From assembly GCA_026125665.1 (NCBI GenBank), contig JAHCKS010000008.1, positions 1 through 64,000 of the forward strand: a stretch of DNA of 64,000 nucleotides, read 5' to 3'. The translations under genes and the position numbers were made by a program. Every line of letters starts with the position of its first letter. The stretch's first letter is position 1. The notes below the pieces were generated by a model. It was not told the DNA's origin. It saw only the letters and a program-made list of their open reading frames with translations, and did not search any database. The DNA comes from Rubrivivax sp. Its GTDB lineage: Bacteria; Pseudomonadota; Gammaproteobacteria; Burkholderiales; Burkholderiaceae_C. This document shows, piece by piece, positions 59,569 to 64,000 of this stretch.

Positions 59569-62016
59569 TCAGGCGCGGCGTGCCATCTGCTCGGCGAGGC
59601 TGTCCTTGAAGGGCAGCCGCCGCAGGCGCACCCCGCAGGCGTTGAAGATGGCGTTGGCGAGTGCCGGCGCCACCGTCGCGATGCCCATCTCGCCGCAGCC
59701 GACGGGGTCGCGTTCGCTCGGCATCACGATCACCTCCAGCCGCCGGGGTGCGCGCGCCAGCGGCAGCAGCGGGTAGTCGGCGAAGCTGCGCTGCACGACG
59801 CGGCCGTCGTCGAAGGTGATCTCCTGCAGCAGCGCCGCGGCCAGCCCGTCGATCGTGCCGCCTTCCATCTGCGCTTCGACGCCAAGCGGGTTGATGGCAC
59901 GACCGCAATCGACGGCGCAGACGACCCGCTCGATCGCCAGCTCGCCACGTTCGCCCACCTGCACCTGCACGGCGTGCGCGGCGTAGCCGCCGAAGGTGAA
60001 GTGCGCGGCCAGGCCGAGACCGCGGCGTTCGCTGCGCCGGCTGCGGTTCGCCGCGCTCCAGCCGATGGCCGCGGCGACGCGCTCGAGCACGGCGGCCAGC
60101 CGCGCCGGCTCGAAGTGCGGGCCGCCGTGCTGGCCGTACGGCAGGCGCTCGGTGGCGCCGCTTGCGTCATCGCTGCCACCACTGCGGCCGCGATCGCCAC
60201 CACCACCACCACCGTGGCTGCCATCGCCGCCGCGCAGCAGCGCCAGCCGCAGCGCCAGCGCGTCGCGGCTGGCCGCGTGCGCGATCTCGTCGATGAAGCT
60301 CTGCACCACGAAGGCGTTGGCCCAGTGCGCCGGCGCGCGCCACGAGCCGCGCGGCAGCGTCGACGCGGCGGCGCACCACTCGAGCCGCAGGTTCGGCACG
60401 CGCCGGGCCGGGAAGTCGTCGACGTAGAGCTCGGGCTTGTAGGCGTCCTCGGGCTTCAGCCCCGGGCGGCGGTGGTGCTTGGTGGCGCTGGCCAGCTTGT
60501 GGTGCCAGCCGGTGACGTGGCCGGCAGCGTCGAGCGCGGCACGCAGCCGGTGGTGGCCGCCGGGACGGTAGGCGTCGCAGCGCAGGTCGTCCTCGCGCGT
60601 CCACATCAACTGCACCGGCCGGCCGCGCGCCGCCGCGTTCGCCGAGGCGGCACAGGCCTTGGCGACGAGCGCCGCCTCGGTCACGTAGTCGGCCAGCAGA
60701 CGGCGGCCGAAGCCGCCACCGGCGCGCGTCATGCGCACCTCGACCTTGTCGCGCGCGATGCCGGTGACGGTGAACACGCGCCGCGGCACCACCCCCGGCG
60801 ACTGCGTCGCGACGACGACACGCGCGCTGCGGCCGTCGGCGGCCAGCTGCACGCAGGCGTTCGGCGGCTCCATCGGCGCGTGCGCGCCGAACGGCAGCAC
60901 GTAGTCGGCCTCGACCACGCGCGCCGCGGCGCGCAGCGCCGCGTCGAGGTCGCCGTCGTCGCGCACCACCTGTCCCGGCGCGGCGAGCAGCCGCGTGCAC
61001 TGCGCATCGAAGCCGTGGCTCGACTCGCCGGCCCCGGCCCCCTTCGACCAGCGCACGTTCAGCGCCGCGCGGCCCTGCAACGCCGCCCAGGTGTCGCGGG
61101 CGACCACGGCGACGCCGGTGACGAGGTTGTCGGTGATCGGCGCGCCGGGCTTCGGGCCGGGCACGACGACGACCTCGACCACGCCGGGCACGGCGCGTGC
61201 CGCCGAGTCGTCCACCGTTTCGATGCCGCCTTCGAACCACGGGCAGCGCGCCATCACCACGACGAGCGCGCCTTCGGTGGCGTCGAGCTCGAAGCGGCTG
61301 TCCAGCCCGTAGCGGGCGCGGCCGGTGACGATGTCGCGCGCGTCCACCACCTTCTGCGGCCGGCCGACGATGCGGTACTCGGCCGGCGACTTCAGCGGCG
61401 CGTGCAACGGCTTGCCGTCGCCGCCGGTGCGCTGCGGCAGGGCCGCCGCTTCGCGCGCCACGTCGGCATAACGCAGCGTGCGCCCGTCGGGGTGCCGCAC
61501 GACACCTTCGCGCGTGCGCAGCCGCGCCGGGTCGGCCTCGCCCCAGCGCGCCGCCGCGGCGGCGACGATCAACGCGCGCGCGTCGGCGCCGAACTGCCGG
61601 TGGTCGGCCCAGGCCTCGCTGATGCTCGTGCTGCCGCCGGCCCCCTGCTCGCCGTAGATCCAGCGCGGCGGGTCGGCCAGGAAGTCCACCGCCAGCGGCA
61701 GCTGCTCGACGCGCACGTCGGCCCAGCGCAGGTCCAGCTCCTCGGCGATGAGCATCGGCAGCGCCGTGCGCACGCCCTGGCCGATCTCGGGCTGGCGGCA
61801 GCCGATGACGACTCGGTTGTCCGGCTCGATGCGCACGAAGTGGCCGATGCGCGTGCCGCTGGCCGGCGCTGCGGCGGGCGACGAGGGCGACGCGGCGCCG
61901 ACCTCGGCAGGCCGCAGCCACAACGCACCGCCTGCGGCTAGCGCGGCGTGCACGAAGCCGCGGCGGGTGATCGGGGCCGTGATCACGGGCGCGGTTCGGC
62001 GTGTGGACGGGCTCAC
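59569..62016 (-). CDS. Aldehyde/isoquinoline oxidoreductase-type molybdopterin-binding subunit
   Basis: An 815-residue exported-type large subunit (IorB-like xanthine oxidase family). A twin-arginine signal ([14 protein letters not shown]) lies near residue 18. Core stretches are [63 protein letters not shown] and the C-terminal [23 protein letters not shown] Gly/Ser-rich insert ([15 protein letters not shown]) at about residue 600 comes from a CAC-type microsatellite. The GTG start overlaps the [2Fe-2S] subunit stop as GTGA. It hydroxylates N-heteroaromatic rings or aldehydes. Confidence 0.9.
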   Translation of the reverse strand: MSPSTRRTAPVITAPITRRGFVHAALAAGGALWLRPAEVGAASPSSPAAAPASGTRIGHFVRIEPDNRVVIGCRQPEIGQGVRTALPMLIAEELDLRWADVRVEQLPLAVDFLADPPRWIYGEQGAGGSTSISEAWADHRQFGADARALIVAAAAARWGEADPARLRTREGVVRHPDGRTLRYADVAREAAALPQRTGGDGKPLHAPLKSPAEYRIVGRPQKVVDARDIVTGRARYGLDSRFELDATEGALVVVMARCPWFEGGIETVDDSAARAVPGVVEVVVVPGPKPGAPITDNLVTGVAVVARDTWAALQGRAALNVRWSKGAGAGESSHGFDAQCTRLLAAPGQVVRDDGDLDAALRAAARVVEADYVLPFGAHAPMEPPNACVQLAADGRSARVVVATQSPGVVPRRVFTVTGIARDKVEVRMTRAGGGFGRRLLADYVTEAALVAKACAASANAAARGRPVQLMWTREDDLRCDAYRPGGHHRLRAALDAAGHVTGWHHKLASATKHHRRPGLKPEDAYKPELYVDDFPARRVPNLRLEWCAAASTLPRGSWRAPAHWANAFVVQSFIDEIAHAASRDALALRLALLRGGDGSHGGGGGGDRGRSGGSDDASGATERLPYGQHGGPHFEPARLAAVLERVAAAIGWSAANRSRRSERRGLGLAAHFTFGGYAAHAVQVQVGERGELAIERVVCAVDCGRAINPLGVEAQMEGGTIDGLAAALLQEITFDDGRVVQRSFADYPLLPLARAPRRLEVIVMPSERDPVGCGEMGIATVAPALANAIFNACGVRLRRLPFKDSLAEQMARRA

Positions 62017-62591
62017 GGCGCACCCCCTTGCTTCGCCGCCACGAGCATGAGCGCCGCGGCGCGGTGGATGGCGCGCCGCACGCGCATCTGCGTGCCGCAG
62101 CGGCACAGGTTGGTGATGGCGCGATCGATGTCGGCATCGGTGGGTCGCGGCATGCGCTGCAGCAGGTCCACCGCGGCCATGATCTGCCCGGCCTGGCAGT
62201 AGCCGCACTGCGCCACGTCCTCGTCGAGCCAGGCCTGCTGCACCGGGTGCAGGGCTTCATCACCCTGGGGCGGTGCCACCGCGGTGGCGCCGCCCGGCGC
62301 CGGGGCCGGCACCGGCCTCGCCAGCCCTTCGATCGTGCGCACCGCGCGGCCGGCGACGGCCGACATCGGCGTCACGCACGAGCGCGCCGCGCGTCCGGCC
62401 ACGTGCACGGTGCAGGCGCCGCACTGCCCCTCGCCGCAACCGTACTTCGTGCCCGTGAGTCGCAGCTCGTCACGCAGGAACCACAACAGCGGCATGGCGC
62501 CATCGCCGCGGTAGCGGCGGCGCCTGCCGTTGACGGTGAGCACCGCGTCCAGGTGGTTCATCGTGCGCTCGCCCGGGGTCGGCTCGGCCAT
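62013..62591 (-). CDS. [2Fe-2S]-binding subunit of the molybdenum hydroxylase
   Basis: A 192-residue iron-sulfur subunit. The plant-type cluster ligands are in [26 protein letters not shown], and the second cluster is in [10 protein letters not shown] and [15 protein letters not shown]. It passes electrons from the molybdenum cofactor to an external acceptor, probably a cytochrome in IorAB-type enzymes, since no FAD subunit gene is present. A second in-frame ATG at 62561 (MNHLDAVLT) fits the family start better than the annotated one. Confidence 0.93.
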   Translation of the reverse strand: MAEPTPGERTMNHLDAVLTVNGRRRRYRGDGAMPLLWFLRDELRLTGTKYGCGEGQCGACTVHVAGRAARSCVTPMSAVAGRAVRTIEGLARPVPAPAPGGATAVAPPQGDEALHPVQQAWLDEDVAQCGYCQAGQIMAAVDLLQRMPRPTDADIDRAITNLCRCGTQMRVRRAIHRAAALMLVAAKQGGAP

Positions 62592-62956
62592 CGGTGTTCC
62601 TCCTCGTGGGCTGCCGCGCCTGCGGAACAGAAGTGACCGGCGGCGGCGCGGGGATCCTGCGAGGCGCAGGCCGAGGTGCCCAGGTGGCAGGCGACGGGCG
62701 GCGGTTTTCTGGGGGCGAGCGGCGGTTGTCGCCGCGCCACGCCTGGGGGGTCATCTCGAAGGCAAAGCCCAGGCTGAAGACACGCTCGATCCGGCCCTCG
62801 AGGATGGCCGGGAAGCCCCGAGGTACACCGGGGCCACGAAGGCCAGCGCGTCCGCCTGCGCCACCTTGGCCTGTTGCTCGGCCGGCGTTGGGGTATGGTC
62901 CTTCCGGGCCGCGGCGCCGGGTCTCTTGCGCCGATGGAGGCGGCCCCTTCACCCCT
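62592..62956. other. 365-bp gap with decayed gene remnant
   Basis: Apart from the frameshifted quinone-reductase fragment (62725-62900), nothing was recognised. The left 130 bp, upstream of the molybdenum hydroxylase, should contain that operon's promoter; no clear -35/-10 is visible by eye. Confidence 0.5.
62725..62900 (-). pseudogene. Frameshifted fragment of a flavodoxin-fold NAD(P)H:quinone oxidoreductase
   Basis: Two adjacent minus-strand frames together give family-typical sequence. Frame one reads AEQQAKVAQADALAFVAPVYLG; the next frame continues [30 protein letters not shown]. Joined, they match the central part of NAD(P)H dehydrogenase (quinone)/YwrO-type proteins, including the FPAILKGWIERV region. 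A 1-nt shift occurs near 62815-62822. Both ends are missing: the fragment is about 58 codons of a roughly 200-codon gene. It sits in the gap between the [2Fe-2S] subunit and formyltransferase genes. Confidence 0.7.
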
Positions 62957-64000
62957 TCATGCCCTGGCGGGCGCGCGATCGTCCAGCGCGATGTCGATCA
63001 TCATCTTCTGCGCCAGCGCGCCGAGATCGCGCCTGAGCGCCTCGATGTCGACGCTGCCGGGCACGCGCACGCGCGCCGTCACCTTGAAGGCCGGGCGGCC
63101 GGGGTGCGTGCCGTCGCCGCCCGCGCCGCCGCGCTGGATGTCGGTGTCCAGCGCGTCGATGCTCACGCCGCGTTCGGCCAGCAGCGTGGTGAACTGGCTG
63201 ACGACACCGACACGGTCCTCGCCCGTCAGCTGCAGCTGGCAGGCGCGGAAGCCCGGCGGCAGCGCGCTCGCGCCGTCGCTCGCCGAGACGACGACGCGCA
63301 GGCCGGTGGACTCCAGCGCGCGCAGCGCGTCGGTGAGCGGCTGCGCGCTGGCGCGCGGCAGCTCGAAGTGCACGACGCCGGCGAACTCGCCGGCGATGCT
63401 GGCCATGCGGCTGGCCGCCCAGTTGGCGCCGTGGCGCAGCGCGCGCTCGGCGATCTGGCGCACGATGCCCGGGCGGTCGGGGCCGATGACGAGCACGACG
63501 AGCGACGTGTTCGCCGGCGCCTCGCCTTCGGCCAGCACGGCGGCCTTGCGCAGCATCGGCGCGCGCGTGGCGAATGCCGGGTCCTGCGCCTTCGCGGGCA
63601 CCTCGCCGTGGTCGCGCGCGTGGCGCACCACTTCCGTCAGCAGGCGCAGGCCCATCGGCGCCAACGCGCGCTCCCACAGCTCGCGCGCGCCCTCGCCCTT
63701 GCCGACGAAACACCAGTCCTGCGCGGCGATGGCGCCGGCGTCCCAGCCGTCGGCGAGGTGGTACACCGAGCCGCCGGCGATCGGGTCGCCTTCGAGGATC
63801 GTCCACTCCACCGCGGCGATGCCGCGGTGCCGTGGCAGCAGCGAAGGGTGGTAGCCCACGCCGCGCAGCCGCGCGCGCGCCAGCGCCTCGTCGCTGACGC
63901 GCGCATGCGTGTGCGCGGCGACGATGAGGTCGGTGCCTTCGGGGATGGCCTCGCCCGGCACGATCTTCGGGTCGGCGAGCACGTTCACCGGCACGCCCGC
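62957..64000 (-). CDS. Formyltransferase domain fused to two ACT domains (partial, runs off the window)
   Basis: The visible 347 codons are the C-terminal part of a larger gene. The first roughly 125 residues match a formyl_trans_N domain: GVGYHPSLLPRHRGIAAVEWTILEGD, with the catalytic His-Pro-Ser loop and the downstream Asp in DGWDAGAIAAQ. Two ACT domains follow, SLVVLVIGPDRPGIVRQIAERALRHG and CQLQLTGEDRVGVVSQFTTLLAERGVSIDALD, arranged as in the GcvR glycine-cleavage repressor. PurU also combines ACT and formyltransferase, but with ACT first. The start is beyond 64000. An amino-acid-regulated formyl transfer is plausible but unproven. Confidence 0.88.
   Translation of the reverse strand, partial: AGVPVNVLADPKIVPGEAIPEGTDLIVAAHTHARVSDEALARARLRGVGYHPSLLPRHRGIAAVEWTILEGDPIAGGSVYHLADGWDAGAIAAQDWCFVGKGEGARELWERALAPMGLRLLTEVVRHARDHGEVPAKAQDPAFATRAPMLRKAAVLAEGEAPANTSLVVLVIGPDRPGIVRQIAERALRHGANWAASRMASIAGEFAGVVHFELPRASAQPLTDALRALESTGLRVVVSASDGASALPPGFRACQLQLTGEDRVGVVSQFTTLLAERGVSIDALDTDIQRGGAGGDGTHPGRPAFKVTARVRVPGSVDIEALRRDLGALAQKMMIDIALDDRAPARA

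Noticed and set aside
58315-61941. 1200-codon plus-strand frame over the monooxygenase and molybdenum hydroxylase genes
   Set aside because: Same kind of antisense shadow; no recognisable domain.
1-64000. CRISPR arrays, tRNA or rRNA genes, insertion sequences and prophage genes
   Set aside because: No direct-repeat/spacer pattern, no tRNA-like cloverleaf noticed by eye, and no transposase or integrase motif in any frame; a covariance-model search would be more reliable for small RNAs.

Overview
The window is a gene-dense, very GC-rich bacterial chromosome segment that looks like a betaproteobacterium of the order Burkholderiales. The evidence is the two tripartite-tricarboxylate (Bug-type) periplasmic receptors, the fused indolepyruvate ferredoxin oxidoreductase next to an Lrp regulator, the RND efflux operon with a NodT-type outer-membrane lipoprotein, and the Kdo transferase (a Gram-negative envelope enzyme). 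Genus is inference only. No rRNA, tRNA, CRISPR array, phage or transposase gene was recognised. Both window edges cut through genes or possible genes.

Region 1 (1-13749, all minus strand) is a nitrogen-scavenging cluster. Read in the direction of transcription it is allophanate hydrolase AtzF, a peptide-type ABC binding protein, AtzG, AtzE, AtzH/HpxZ, a BMP-family ABC binding protein, a 573-bp structured gap, two BMP-type permeases, biuret hydrolase BiuH, a duplicated-domain ABC ATPase, a second BiuH-like cysteine hydrolase and a DppB-type permease. Most junctions are 4-nt or 1-nt stop/start overlaps. The enzymes fit the path biuret or 1-carboxybiuret -> allophanate or urea-1,3-dicarboxylate -> NH3 + CO2, with two separate import systems. 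No cyanuric acid ring-opening enzyme is present. A 22-bp perfect palindrome sits at the head of the cluster.

Region 2 (14109-32596) holds mostly single genes: a DUF2855 protein, a glutathione transferase preceded by a 13-codon leader ORF, an acyl-CoA synthetase, an orphan GspE/PilB-like ATPase coupled to a small degenerate kinase-like protein, two GNAT acetyltransferases, a quinone-oxidoreductase-like MDR, a D-cysteine desulfhydrase-like PLP enzyme, a divergent Kdo transferase, a YCII-domain lipoprotein, the 2-oxoacid:ferredoxin oxidoreductase with its divergent Lrp regulator, an M23 peptidase and a VOC protein.

Region 3 (32669-39136, minus) contains a class III nucleotide cyclase fused to a TolB-like/TPR half, a PAP2/vanadium-haloperoxidase-type protein with a (Ser-Ala-Ala)10 N-terminus, a subtilisin-like protease and an amidohydrolase. 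The first three look like one transcription unit of unknown purpose.

Region 4 (39332-58225) holds an MDR/GntR/Bug receptor/MmgE-PrpD operon, an RND efflux operon (adaptor, pump, outer-membrane factor), an ECF sigma/zinc-finger anti-sigma pair divergent from a metallo-beta-lactamase-fold protein, a LysR-controlled Bug receptor/RraA/2-hydroxyacid dehydrogenase operon, a GST and a TrpB2-type enzyme.

Region 5 (58282-64000, minus) holds an FAD monooxygenase, a two-subunit Mo/[2Fe-2S] hydroxylase, a decayed flavodoxin-fold quinone reductase fragment, and a formyltransferase-double-ACT fusion that runs off the right edge. Intergenic spaces carry a roughly 25-bp dispersed repeat (four copies) and several strong hairpins.
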